This document shows, in pieces, positions 1 to 6,533 of a stretch of 6,609 nucleotides of DNA. This stretch comes from Gammaproteobacteria bacterium (GTDB taxonomy: Bacteria > Pseudomonadota > Gammaproteobacteria > Tenderiales > Tenderiaceae), in assembly GCA_027001525.1 (NCBI GenBank), contig JALTMR010000170.1, positions 1 to 6,609 of the forward strand. The letters run 5' to 3'. Position 1 is the stretch's first letter. Every line of letters starts with the position of its first letter. The notes beneath the pieces were generated by a model. It saw nothing but the letters and a program-made list of their open reading frames with translations. It did no database searches and was not told where the DNA came from. The translations under genes were made by a program, and so were the position numbers.

Positions 1-1343
1 AGCTGGGTAAATCGGTACAGCTGGTGATTGAGGGGGAATCGACCATGGTGGATCGTGACATTCTCGACAAGATTGAAGCGCCGCTGAATCACATTATCCG
101 AAACGCCATCGATCACGGGCTGGAGAGTGAGGAGGAGCGCCTGGCTGCGGGCAAACCTCCCAAGGGGACGCTGCATCTCCGGGCCTATCATCACGCCGGC
201 ATGTTGTCTGTGGTGGTGGAGGATGACGGCCGCGGGGTCGATCTGGAAAAACTGCGTGCCAAGGTGGTGGAACGCGGCCTGGTGGATGAGTCCATGAGCG
301 AGACGCTGAGTGATGCCGAGTTGATGGATTTTCTCTTTCTCCCCAGTTTCAGTACCCGCGATGCGGTGAGTGAAATCTCCGGCCGGGGAGTGGGGCTCGA
401 TGTGGTTCACGATGTGATGCAGGAGATGCGCGGCAGTGTGCGCGCCACTACCAAACTGGGTAACGGGACGCGCTTTCACATGCAGTTGCCGCTGACCCTG
501 TCGGTCATACCGGCGCTGCTGGTGGAGGTGGGGGATGAGCCCTACGCCTTTCCGCTGGCGCGCATCGACCGCATTATTCGTATCGAAAAAGGCAGTGTGC
601 AGGAGGCGGAAGGGAGTCAGTTTGTCGCCATTGAGGGGCGCAATATCGGTCTGGTCGGGGCCGCCCAGATTTTGGGGATGAGTGCAGGTGATGCCTTTCC
701 CGAACACCTCTCTGTGGTCGTGCTCAGTGACCGTAACCACTACTACGGCATGGTGGTGGATCGCTTTGTCGGTGAGCGTGAACTGGTGGTGCAGGTGATG
801 CCGAGCCGGCTGGGCAAGGTGCAGGACATCAGCTCGGCGGCCTTGATGGAGGACGGCTCACCGATTCTGATCGTCGATGTGGATGATCTGATTCGCTCCA
901 TCGAAAAAGTATTGAAAATCACCCGTCTGGGCCGTGTCACGGCGATGGAGGCAGAAGTTACAGCCGCCAAGCGCATTTTGGTGGTGGACGATTCCATTAC
1001 CGTGCGCGAGGTGGAGCGCAAGCTGCTTCAGGCCGCCGGCTATCAGGTGGAGGTGGCGGTGGACGGCATGGATGGCCTCAATGCCCTGCGCAGCGGTCGC
1101 TTTGATCTGCTTATCACCGATGTGGATATGCCGCGCATGAATGGTATCGAGCTGACCAGCACCGTGCGTCAGGACCCGCAGCTGCGCTCCCTGCCCATCA
1201 TGATGGTCTCCTACAAAGACCGCGAAGAGGATCGTATGCGGGGGATGCAGGCCGGGGCGGACTTCTATCTCACCAAGGGCAGTTTCCACGACGAGAGCTT
1301 GCTCAACGTGGTGGTTGATTTGATTGGGGAGGCAAGGCAATGA
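1..1343 (+). CDS. wspE: WspE hybrid chemotaxis-type histidine kinase/response regulator, 5'-truncated by the window edge
   Basis: This is the C-terminal part of a CheA-type kinase fused to a receiver; the first complete codon is at base 3 and the reading frame is open to the left edge. Seen in the sequence: the N box (LNHIIRNAIDHGLE, bases 84-125), the G1 box (DDGRGVD, 222-242) and the G2 box (GRGVGLDVV, 381-407) of a HATPase_c domain. A CheW-like coupling domain covers roughly 495-920. A full receiver domain covers about 969-1340, with the acidic pair DD at 987-992, phosphoacceptor Asp at 1119-1121 (LITDVDMP) and conserved Lys at 1275-1277. The phosphotransfer and dimerisation domains must lie upstream. 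In the known Wsp pathway this cytoplasmic kinase is activated by a WspA receptor array and phosphorylates WspF and WspR. The following gene order wspF-wspR is what separates it from a flagellar CheA. The stop codon overlaps the wspF start by four bases. No internal defect is visible. Confidence 0.93.
   Translation, partial: LGKSVQLVIEGESTMVDRDILDKIEAPLNHIIRNAIDHGLESEEERLAAGKPPKGTLHLRAYHHAGMLSVVVEDDGRGVDLEKLRAKVVERGLVDESMSETLSDAELMDFLFLPSFSTRDAVSEISGRGVGLDVVHDVMQEMRGSVRATTKLGNGTRFHMQLPLTLSVIPALLVEVGDEPYAFPLARIDRIIRIEKGSVQEAEGSQFVAIEGRNIGLVGAAQILGMSAGDAFPEHLSVVVLSDRNHYYGMVVDRFVGERELVVQVMPSRLGKVQDISSAALMEDGSPILIVDVDDLIRSIEKVLKITRLGRVTAMEAEVTAAKRILVVDDSITVREVERKLLQAAGYQVEVAVDGMDGLNALRSGRFDLLITDVDMPRMNGIELTSTVRQDPQLRSLPIMMVSYKDREEDRMRGMQAGADFYLTKGSFHDESLLNVVVDLIGEARQ
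1326..1332 (+). promoter_or_regulatory. Ribosome binding site of wspF inside the end of wspE
   Basis: GGGGAGG lies 7 bases upstream of the ATG at 1340 and within the last codons of wspE. With the ATGA overlap (1340-1343) it fixes the wspF start and suggests translational coupling of the two proteins. Confidence 0.65.
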
Positions 1344-2380
1344 GAGTGGCAATAGTGAATGATTCGGTCATGGCGGTGGAGTGCCTGAGGCGGGTGCTTC
1401 AGTCGTGCCCCGAGTATGAGACCGCCTGGATCGCCAGTGATGGCGCCGAGGCGGTGTGGCGGTGTCGGAACGATACGCCCGATCTGATTCTGATGGACCT
1501 GATGATGCCGGTCATGGACGGTGTTGAGGCGACCCGGCTCATCATGGAAAAGTCGCCCTGTGCCATTGTGGTGGTGACGGCGACGGTGAGCGGCAATGCC
1601 TCCAAGGTGTTCGCGGCGATGGGGTACGGCGCGCTGGACGCGGTCAATACCCCGGTGCTGGGGATGAGTGGTGATGCTGAAGGCAAGGATGAACTGTTGG
1701 CCAAAATCGCCACCATTCAGCGCCTCATCGAGCAGAAAAAGCGCCATATCGAGCCCGTTACCCCGGCGGTGCCCAGCCGCCATTTTGGCCTCGGTGGCCA
1801 GCTGGTGGTGATTGGTGCCTCCTCTGGTGGGCCTCACGCCCTGGCCAGTGTGCTGTCTGCGCTGCCGCTGGACTTTCCGGCCCCGGTGGTGGTGGTGCAG
1901 CATGTTGACCCGCTGTTTGCACCGGAGCTGGCCCAGTGGCTCGACAAGCAGTGTCCGCTGACGGTTCGCATGGCGGAAGAGGGGGATGCGCTCAACGCCG
2001 GTGAAGTGCTCGTGGCCAAAGGTGGAGAACATCTCTACATGGGCCGAACTATGTGTATGACCTACAGCAGCGCGCCTGAAGCCGCCGCGTATTGCCCCTC
2101 GGTGGATGTGTTTTTCGACAGCGTGGCGGATCACTGGCGGGGTGACCTGGCCGGGGTGTTGTTGACCGGCATGGGGCGTGACGGTGCCAAGGGGTTGTTG
2201 CGTTTGCGAAACGGCGGCGCTCACACCATCGCCCAGGACGAGGGGAGCTGCGCCGTTTACGGTATGCCCAAGGCGGCGGCGCAGTTGAACGCAGCGGATC
2301 AGATTTTGTCTATTGCTGACATAGGCCCGGCGCTGGTGGATCACTTTAGTCGCGATATGAGCGCCCGCAAAGTGCGTTAG
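1340..2380 (+). CDS. wspF: WspF, CheB-like receptor glutamate methylesterase with N-terminal receiver
   Basis: A 346-residue protein of usual CheB/WspF length. The receiver domain is at about residues 1-120, with phosphoacceptor D53 (LILMDLMMP). A linker spans about 120-150. The methylesterase domain, about 152-340, has the CheB catalytic triad: S161 in GASSGG, H188 in VVQH and D281 in GMGRDGA. The enzyme is expected to remove methyl groups from the Wsp membrane receptor, lowering kinase activity and so c-di-GMP output; in Pseudomonas, loss of wspF locks the pathway on. The start is fixed by a strong SD and the four-base overlap with wspE. One oddity is that the receiver has Asn-Asp (N7, D8) instead of the usual acidic pair, and Thr (T104) where most receivers have the conserved Lys (DAVNTP versus the CheB-like DFVTKP). 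The same protein family also includes flagellar CheB, but the position between wspE and wspR supports WspF. Confidence 0.93.
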   Translation: MRVAIVNDSVMAVECLRRVLQSCPEYETAWIASDGAEAVWRCRNDTPDLILMDLMMPVMDGVEATRLIMEKSPCAIVVVTATVSGNASKVFAAMGYGALDAVNTPVLGMSGDAEGKDELLAKIATIQRLIEQKKRHIEPVTPAVPSRHFGLGGQLVVIGASSGGPHALASVLSALPLDFPAPVVVVQHVDPLFAPELAQWLDKQCPLTVRMAEEGDALNAGEVLVAKGGEHLYMGRTMCMTYSSAPEAAAYCPSVDVFFDSVADHWRGDLAGVLLTGMGRDGAKGLLRLRNGGAHTIAQDEGSCAVYGMPKAAAQLNAADQILSIADIGPALVDHFSRDMSARKVR

Positions 2381-2385
2381 CGGTC

Positions 2386-2391
2386 AAGGAG
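2386..2391 (+). promoter_or_regulatory. Ribosome binding site of wspR
   Basis: AAGGAG sits 10 bases before the ATG at 2402, in the 21-base gap after wspF. It supports that start, and the short gap supports cotranscription with wspE and wspF. No promoter-like sequence fits in the gap. Confidence 0.7.
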
Positions 2392-2401
2392 AGTGTGTTA
2401 A

Positions 2402-3403
2402 ATGAGTGATGTCATTGTGGAACCATCTGCTGAGGTGTTTCGAACCCGCGTCATGCTGGTCGATGATCAGACGATTGTCGCGGAAGCGCTGCGGCGGATG
2501 CTGGCGGATGAGGAGGATATTGAATATCACTACTGTGGTGATCCGGCCAATGCGATCAAGGAGGCGATCAGCTTCCAGCCCACCGTGATTTTGCAGGATC
2601 TGGTCATGCCCGATATCGACGGGCTGATGTTGTTGAAGTTCTTCCGCTCAAACCCTGAAACCGTTACCGTCCCGATCATCGTGCTCTCTACCAAGGAAGA
2701 CCCGAAAATCAAGAGCCAGGCCTTTGAGTTGGGGGCGAGTGACTACCTGGTCAAGTTTCCCGATCAGCTGGAGGTGATTGCCCGTATTCGCGCTCATTCC
2801 CGCAGCTTTTTGGCGCAGCAGCAGCGCGATGAGGCCTATGAGGCGTTGCGGGAGATGCAGAAGGAGCTGGAGGTTAAAAACGCCGAGCTGGAGCGCCTCT
2901 CTTCCCAGGACGGTCTGACGGGCATCGCGAATCGCCGCAGCTTCGATGAGTTTATCTCCCGGGAGTGGATGCGCGGGGCGCGGGAAAATCAGTCGTTGTC
3001 GCTGATACTGATCGATATCGATCACTTCAAACCCTATAACGACAACTATGGTCACCAGGGCGGGGATGACTGTTTGCGCCAGGTGGCGAAAACACTGGCA
3101 TCGGCCGCGCGGCGCTCGGGTGATCTGGTGGCCCGGTACGGCGGTGAGGAGTTTGTGGTGGTCATGCCGGGCACCGATGCTGATGGCGCGGCCGGCATCG
3201 CCGACACCTTGCGCTCGAAGATCGAGGCGTTGAATTTGCCGCACGAATTCTCCAGCACGGCAGATCACATCACCATTAGCCTGGGGGTGGCGACCATGGT
3301 GCCCACGGCGGATAAGAAGGCGGAGGACCTGATCGAAGCGGCTGATCAGGCGCTCTATGAAGCCAAGGAGTCGGGCCGCAACCGCTATCACCTGGCGGCG
3401 TGA
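2402..3403 (+). CDS. wspR: WspR, response-regulator diguanylate cyclase (REC-GGDEF)
   Basis: A 333-residue cytoplasmic protein that should condense two GTP into cyclic di-GMP when phosphorylated by WspE. The receiver domain is at about residues 15-135, with acidic pair D21-D22, phosphoacceptor D66 (ILQDLVMP) and conserved K118. A helical, coiled-coil-like stalk rich in Glu, Gln and Leu follows at about 138-168. The GGDEF domain is at about 168-333, with the active-site signature GGEEF at 247-251. An inhibitory I-site RxxD (R238-S-G-D241) lies five residues before it, so product feedback inhibition is expected. The DGLTGIANRR and IDIDHFKPYND motifs are also intact. It lies 21 bases after wspF and is the usual last gene of the wsp operon. 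It ends nine bases before the convergent transporter gene. All key residues for an active cyclase are present. Confidence 0.95.
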   Translation: MSDVIVEPSAEVFRTRVMLVDDQTIVAEALRRMLADEEDIEYHYCGDPANAIKEAISFQPTVILQDLVMPDIDGLMLLKFFRSNPETVTVPIIVLSTKEDPKIKSQAFELGASDYLVKFPDQLEVIARIRAHSRSFLAQQQRDEAYEALREMQKELEVKNAELERLSSQDGLTGIANRRSFDEFISREWMRGARENQSLSLILIDIDHFKPYNDNYGHQGGDDCLRQVAKTLASAARRSGDLVARYGGEEFVVVMPGTDADGAAGIADTLRSKIEALNLPHEFSSTADHITISLGVATMVPTADKKAEDLIEAADQALYEAKESGRNRYHLAA

Positions 3404-3412
3404 AGGCCGGGT

Positions 3413-4696
3413 TTACTTGTCGAGCAGCGGGGCCGTCTGGCGCAGTGCCGGATGCAGGCGGGCGGTTTTGATGGCGTTGTTTGTCGTTTGCAGGATATCG
3501 ATGGGGTAGCCGGCTATTTTGACGCTGGTGCCGGGTTCCGGGATCGACTCCAGGTGCTCAAGAATTAATCCGTTCAGCGTTTTCGGCCCCTGCGTGGGCA
3601 GCTCCCAGTGCATGGTGCGGTTCAGTTCACGGATGTAGGCGCTGCCTTCCACCAGGTAGGTGCCATCTTCCTGTGGGTGTACGTCGGGGATGGTGGCGGC
3701 CACGTCGGTGGTAAATTCGCCAACGATCTCCTCCAGAATATCTTCCAGCGTAACCAGTCCCTGAATATCGCCATACTCGTCAACCACTAGCGCTACGCGG
3801 CGCTTCTCGTGCTGAAAGTTGTAGAGCTGGGTGTGCAGTGGTGTGCCTTCGGGGACGAAAGGTGCCTCGCGGGTAATCTCCAGCAGTTGATTTTTGTCGA
3901 ACGTCTCACCGGCGAAGAGGTTGAGGGCGTTGCGGGCATGGACGAAGCCGATCACGTTCTCGATATTCTCGCGGTAGACCGGCAGGCGGGTGTGCTGGTT
4001 GTGGATGAGCTGATTGATGATCTCCTGCTCGCTGTCTTCGATGTTGATGCCGACGATTTCATTGCGCGGCACCATGATGTCCTCCACGGTGACCTTCTCC
4101 AGGTCGAGGATACTCACCAGCATCTCCTGGTGACGGCGTGGAATCAGGCTGCCGGCCTCGTTGACCACTGTGCGAAGCTCCTCGCTGCTCAGGTGTTGTG
4201 ATGTTCCCGAATGGGTGGGCACACCGACAATTTTTAGCACCGTATTGGCCATAAAATTCACCAGCCACACCAGTGGGTAGAGAATCTTGAGCAGTGGTTC
4301 CAGCACATAGGCGGCGGGAAAGGCCACTCGCTCGGGGTGTAGCGCCGCCAGGGTTTTGGGGGCAACTTCGGCGAAGATCAAAATGACAAAGGTGAGGGCG
4401 CCGGTGGCGATGGCGATGCCGCTTTCCCCCCACAGGCGCAGTGCGATGAGGGTGGCAATGGAAGAGGCGAGGATGTTGACGAAGTTGTTGCCCAGCAGGA
4501 TGAGGCCGATGAGCCGGTCCGTGCGATCCAGCAGCCGCTGAGCCCGAATTGCTCCCGGATGACCATCCTTGACCAGATGGCGCAGACGATAGCGGTTCAA
4601 GCTCATCATTGCTGTTTCAGAGGCGGAGAAGCAGCCTGACAGGATGATCAGAAAAAAGAGGCCGGTTCCCAGAGCACTTAGTGGTATTTCTTGCAT
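3413..4696 (-). CDS. yfjD: CNNM/CorC (HlyC/CorC) family inner-membrane transporter, YfjD-like
   Basis: A 427-residue protein with the standard architecture of the family. The N-terminal DUF21/CNNM membrane domain spans about residues 8-160, with hydrophobic segments near 8-24, 62-88, 91-110 and 130-157. It contains the SASET motif near residue 26 and the AEVAPK motif at 109-114. A CBS pair follows at about 206-257 and 278-327, then a C-terminal CorC_HlyC domain at about 343-418. Family members are linked to Mg2+ or Co2+ efflux or homeostasis, with nucleotide sensing by the CBS pair; the substrate here is inferred only. The open frame extends to 4861, but that extension overlaps ypjD, lacks hydrophobic or family-like character, and the true start is most likely the ATG at 4694-4696 (MQEIPLSALG). 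No good Shine-Dalgarno precedes it. It lies 38 bases after ypjD on the same strand, so the two are probably cotranscribed. The gene ends tail-to-tail with wspR. Confidence 0.9.
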   Translation of the reverse strand: MQEIPLSALGTGLFFLIILSGCFSASETAMMSLNRYRLRHLVKDGHPGAIRAQRLLDRTDRLIGLILLGNNFVNILASSIATLIALRLWGESGIAIATGALTFVILIFAEVAPKTLAALHPERVAFPAAYVLEPLLKILYPLVWLVNFMANTVLKIVGVPTHSGTSQHLSSEELRTVVNEAGSLIPRRHQEMLVSILDLEKVTVEDIMVPRNEIVGINIEDSEQEIINQLIHNQHTRLPVYRENIENVIGFVHARNALNLFAGETFDKNQLLEITREAPFVPEGTPLHTQLYNFQHEKRRVALVVDEYGDIQGLVTLEDILEEIVGEFTTDVAATIPDVHPQEDGTYLVEGSAYIRELNRTMHWELPTQGPKTLNGLILEHLESIPEPGTSVKIAGYPIDILQTTNNAIKTARLHPALRQTAPLLDK

Positions 4697-4734
4697 GGAT
4701 TTAAAAAATGGTTGCTTGCGAGGGGAGGCGGGAG

Positions 4735-5556
4735 TTAAGCCCCGAGTATGATTTCCAGAACAACCTTGCTGCCGACGTAAGACAGCAGCAGGGCAACGAA
4801 ACCGATAAGCGTCCAGCGGATGGCGGTGCGCCCACGCCAGCCAAAACGCCAACGACCCCACAGCAGAACGGCAAAGATGCCCCAGGCGATAATCGACAAC
4901 ACCGTTTTGTGCACCAGGTGCTGGGCGAAAATGTCCTCGATGAAAATCAGCCCGCTGATCAGCGACAGGCTTTGCAGCGCAAAACCGACGCCAATCATCT
5001 GAAACAACAGGGTTTCCATCGTTTGCAGGGGTGGGAGGGTGCGAATAAAACCACCAGGGCGTTTGTTTCTCAGGTGTTTGTCCTGCACCGCCAGCAGCAT
5101 GGCCTGCACCGCTGCAAGGCTTAACAGGCTGTAAGCCATGATGGAGATGAGAATGTGGATCTCGATGGTGGTGTCAAATGTGTTGACGATGTGTTGCTCG
5201 TTACCAAAGATGGCGGCCAGGGCGACACCGACAGCCGCCGAAGGAAAAACGAAAATGGTCAGGTTTTCAGTGGGCTGGGTCAGCGAGCTGAATATCAGCA
5301 GCAGTGAAATCATCCAGGTAATCAGTGAGATGGCGCTAAAAAGGCCGAGGTTTAACCCGATGCTGGTAAACAGGAGTTCGAACACCAGCCAGCCGTGCAG
5401 TGACACCGCCACAAAGCCGGCCCCCAGGGCTTGCCACTTGATGCTGGCGGAGGTTGAGCGGCGTTTGAGGCGTAATCCCAACAGAATGGCAGCGATTAGG
5501 TATAAAAAAAACGCAATACTGCCGATAAGTACTGTATGCATATTTGCTAAATTCAT
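4735..5556 (-). CDS. ypjD: YpjD, CcsA-like (cytochrome c assembly family) multi-pass inner-membrane protein
   Basis: A 273-residue very hydrophobic protein with about eight predicted membrane helices (roughly residues 8-29, 43-62, 70-91, 99-117, 131-157, 184-206, 215-233 and 246-268). The C-terminal part (HKTVLSIIAWG, then WGRWRFGWRGR and SYVGSK) is typical of YpjD proteins in the Cytochrom_C_asm family. H54, H134 and H216 are candidate haem ligands by analogy with CcsA/CcmC, but I see no tryptophan-rich WWD signature of true haem handlers. A role in cytochrome c maturation is therefore not shown, and the function of YpjD is unsettled. The ATG at 5554-5556 was chosen because a weak GGGGG SD (5565-5569) lies eight bases upstream; the ATG at 5539-5541 (MHTVLIGS) is a possible alternative. 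It is the first gene of a likely two-gene operon with the CorC-family transporter, and the ffh-ypjD-transporter neighbourhood supports the assignment. Confidence 0.88.
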   Translation of the reverse strand: MNLANMHTVLIGSIAFFLYLIAAILLGLRLKRRSTSASIKWQALGAGFVAVSLHGWLVFELLFTSIGLNLGLFSAISLITWMISLLLIFSSLTQPTENLTIFVFPSAAVGVALAAIFGNEQHIVNTFDTTIEIHILISIMAYSLLSLAAVQAMLLAVQDKHLRNKRPGGFIRTLPPLQTMETLLFQMIGVGFALQSLSLISGLIFIEDIFAQHLVHKTVLSIIAWGIFAVLLWGRWRFGWRGRTAIRWTLIGFVALLLSYVGSKVVLEIILGA

Positions 5557-5587
5557 TTTCGGAACCCCCAATGATGTCACAACTGGC

Positions 5588-5656
5588 GGTTTGGTTGAAG
5601 GCTAAATTAAGGATTGAAAATGGGGTTTGCAACTGTTGCCTAGGCCGGGTTTGGTT
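5588..5656. repeat. Direct repeat of GGTTTGGTT in the divergent intergenic region
   Basis: The nine bases GGTTTGGTT occur at 5588-5596 and again at 5648-5656, exactly 60 bases apart, with a shorter GGTTTG copy at 5624-5629 between them. An inverted repeat GCAAC-T-GTTGC (5629-5639) overlaps the candidate -35 of ypjD, and GGGTT/AACCC (5647-5651, 5659-5663) forms a second small dyad. These could be regulator binding sites, or chance repeats in 156 bases of sequence. Confidence 0.4.
5604..5632 (-). promoter_or_regulatory. Candidate sigma70 promoter for ypjD
   Basis: Reading the minus strand, TTGCAA (5632-5627) could serve as -35 and the AT-rich TTAATTT (5610-5604) as -10, with 16-17 bases between them. 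Transcription would begin about 40 bases before the ypjD ATG. The -35 matches consensus at four of six positions and the -10 at only three, so this is a suggestion based on placement and AT-richness in an otherwise GC-rich sequence. Confidence 0.35.
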
Positions 5657-5712
5657 AGAACCCATCCTTGGGGCGGGAAGTTACTGCTCTGCCACGCAAT
5701 TATGTAATGGTC

Positions 5713-6483
5713 ATGAAATTACGAATTCTGGGATGTAATGGCGGTATCGGCAAGGGATTGAGAACCACGTCGCTGTTGGTTGATAACGACATATTGATTG
5801 ATGCGGGCAGCGGTGTCGGGGATCTGACCCTTGATGAGATGGCGGCTGTCCGGCACATTTTTCTCACCCACTCCCACCTTGATCATGTGGCATTTCTGCC
5901 GTTGCTGGTTGATAGCATTTTTGAGCGTATCGATGAACCCATCGTGATTCATGCTCTGCCCGAAACCCTTCGTGGCATCAAGGAACACCTGTTCAACTGG
6001 GTGATCTGGCCCGATTTTGCCAGCCTTCCCTCGGCTGAAAACCCGGTCATGCGTTATGAGGAGATAACGGTTGGGCAGCAGTGTCGGCTGGCGGGGCGCA
6101 CCATCGAGCCCATTGCGGTCAACCATATTGTGCCTACGGTGGGGTATCGGTTCGAGTCAGCGGCGGGTGCCTCGTTTGCCTTCACTGGCGATACCACCAC
6201 CAATGACAGCTTCTGGACTGCCCTGAACGCCCATGCCCATCTCGATCTCCTCTTGCTGGAGGTCGCCTTTGCCAATCGGCACGAAGCCCTGAGTCAGATG
6301 GCCCGTCACTACTGTTCCAAGACCCTTGTGGAAGATCTGGTGAAATTGGAGCACAATCCGCAAATCTGCCTCACTCACCACAAGCCGGATGAGGATCAGG
6401 TGATCTTCGCCGAGGTGATGGCGGCGGTTGCCGGACACAGAAATATCAAACAACTTAAGAATAATCTCACCTTCCAGTTATAA
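5713..6483 (+). CDS. Metallo-beta-lactamase-fold hydrolase, similar to 3',5'-cyclic-nucleotide phosphodiesterases
   Basis: A 256-residue protein with a complete metallo-beta-lactamase metal site: H53-x-H55-x-D57-H58 (THSHLDHV), H138 (VNHIVPTVGY), D160 (FTGDTT) and H222 or H223 (LTHHKP). The N terminus (MKLRILGCNGGIG, then TTSLLV and ILIDAGSGVGDL) resembles proteins usually annotated as MBL-fold 3',5'-cyclic-nucleotide phosphodiesterases. The HxHLDH core agrees with class II phosphodiesterases, but the following residues (AFLPLL) differ from their usual G/S at the third position after the motif, so cAMP as substrate is not established. There is no signal peptide or membrane segment, so it should be cytoplasmic. 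The start at 5713 was chosen by family-like N terminus; ATG at 5707 would add two residues, and the open frame to TTG 5668 adds an unlikely extension. No clear SD precedes either ATG. It is divergent from ypjD and 50 bases before ffh. Confidence 0.85.
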   Translation: MKLRILGCNGGIGKGLRTTSLLVDNDILIDAGSGVGDLTLDEMAAVRHIFLTHSHLDHVAFLPLLVDSIFERIDEPIVIHALPETLRGIKEHLFNWVIWPDFASLPSAENPVMRYEEITVGQQCRLAGRTIEPIAVNHIVPTVGYRFESAAGASFAFTGDTTTNDSFWTALNAHAHLDLLLLEVAFANRHEALSQMARHYCSKTLVEDLVKLEHNPQICLTHHKPDEDQVIFAEVMAAVAGHRNIKQLKNNLTFQL

Positions 6484-6484
6484 T
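6455..6484 (+). promoter_or_regulatory. Probable sigma70 promoter for ffh
   Basis: A perfect TATAAT lies at 6479-6484, overlapping the stop codon (6481-6483) of the preceding hydrolase gene, with TTAAGA (four of six -35 matches) at 6455-6460 and an 18-base spacer. Transcription would start near 6491 and give a leader of about 43 bases before the ffh ATG. It would let ffh be expressed independently of the upstream gene, although read-through is also possible because no terminator is seen. Confidence 0.55.
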
Positions 6485-6486
6485 AG

Positions 6487-6531
6487 CCCGCTTTCGGGAT
6501 AGAACCCCTCCAATAGCAATTGGATAACCAA
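6487..6531 (+). other. Short inverted repeats in the ffh leader
   Basis: CCCG-CTTT-CGGG (6487-6498) can form a four-pair hairpin near the expected ffh transcript start. Downstream, CCAAT (6510-6514) can pair with ATTGG (6519-6523), while the overlapping TTGG (6520-6523) can instead pair with CCAA (6528-6531). The only SD-like bases (GGA, 6522-6524) are in the shared arm. The stems are short and no U-tract follows, so this is not a terminator; regulatory meaning is unproven. Confidence 0.3.
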
Positions 6532-6533
6532 AC

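Noticed and set aside
858..1352. 164-codon open frame on the minus strand opposite the WspE receiver domain
   Set aside because: Complement of a conserved receiver; no recognisable motif and no SD-supported start.
1265..2344. 359-codon open frame on the minus strand opposite wspF
   Set aside because: It is antisense to a gene with all expected motifs, is rich in His, Arg and Gln without any family-like motif, and is typical of GC-rich antisense shadows.
2648..3391. 247-codon open frame on the minus strand opposite wspR
   Set aside because: Antisense to the well-supported GGDEF gene; composition is shadow-like and no domain motif is seen.
3809..4201. 130-codon open frame on the plus strand opposite the CorC-family gene
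   Set aside because: Mirror image of the CBS-domain coding sequence; the acidic, Val- and Asp-rich composition follows from the complementary codons.
4697..4861. N-terminal extension of the CorC-family protein by 55 residues
   Set aside because: It would overlap the end of ypjD, has no membrane or family character, and the ATG at 4696 gives the usual family length and N terminus.
4708..5124. 138-codon open frame on the plus strand opposite ypjD
   Set aside because: Complement of a membrane-protein gene; Gln- and Asn-rich and without motifs.
5571..5585. TGTGA-like half-site (minus strand) suggesting CRP control of ypjD
   Set aside because: Only one half-site is present and the partner TCACA arm is missing at the right spacing.
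6487..6498. CCCG-CTTT-CGGG as a terminator of the metallo-hydrolase gene
   Set aside because: The stem is only four pairs and is followed by ATAGAACCCC with no T-tract; it also lies downstream of a good -10, so it is more likely in the ffh leader.
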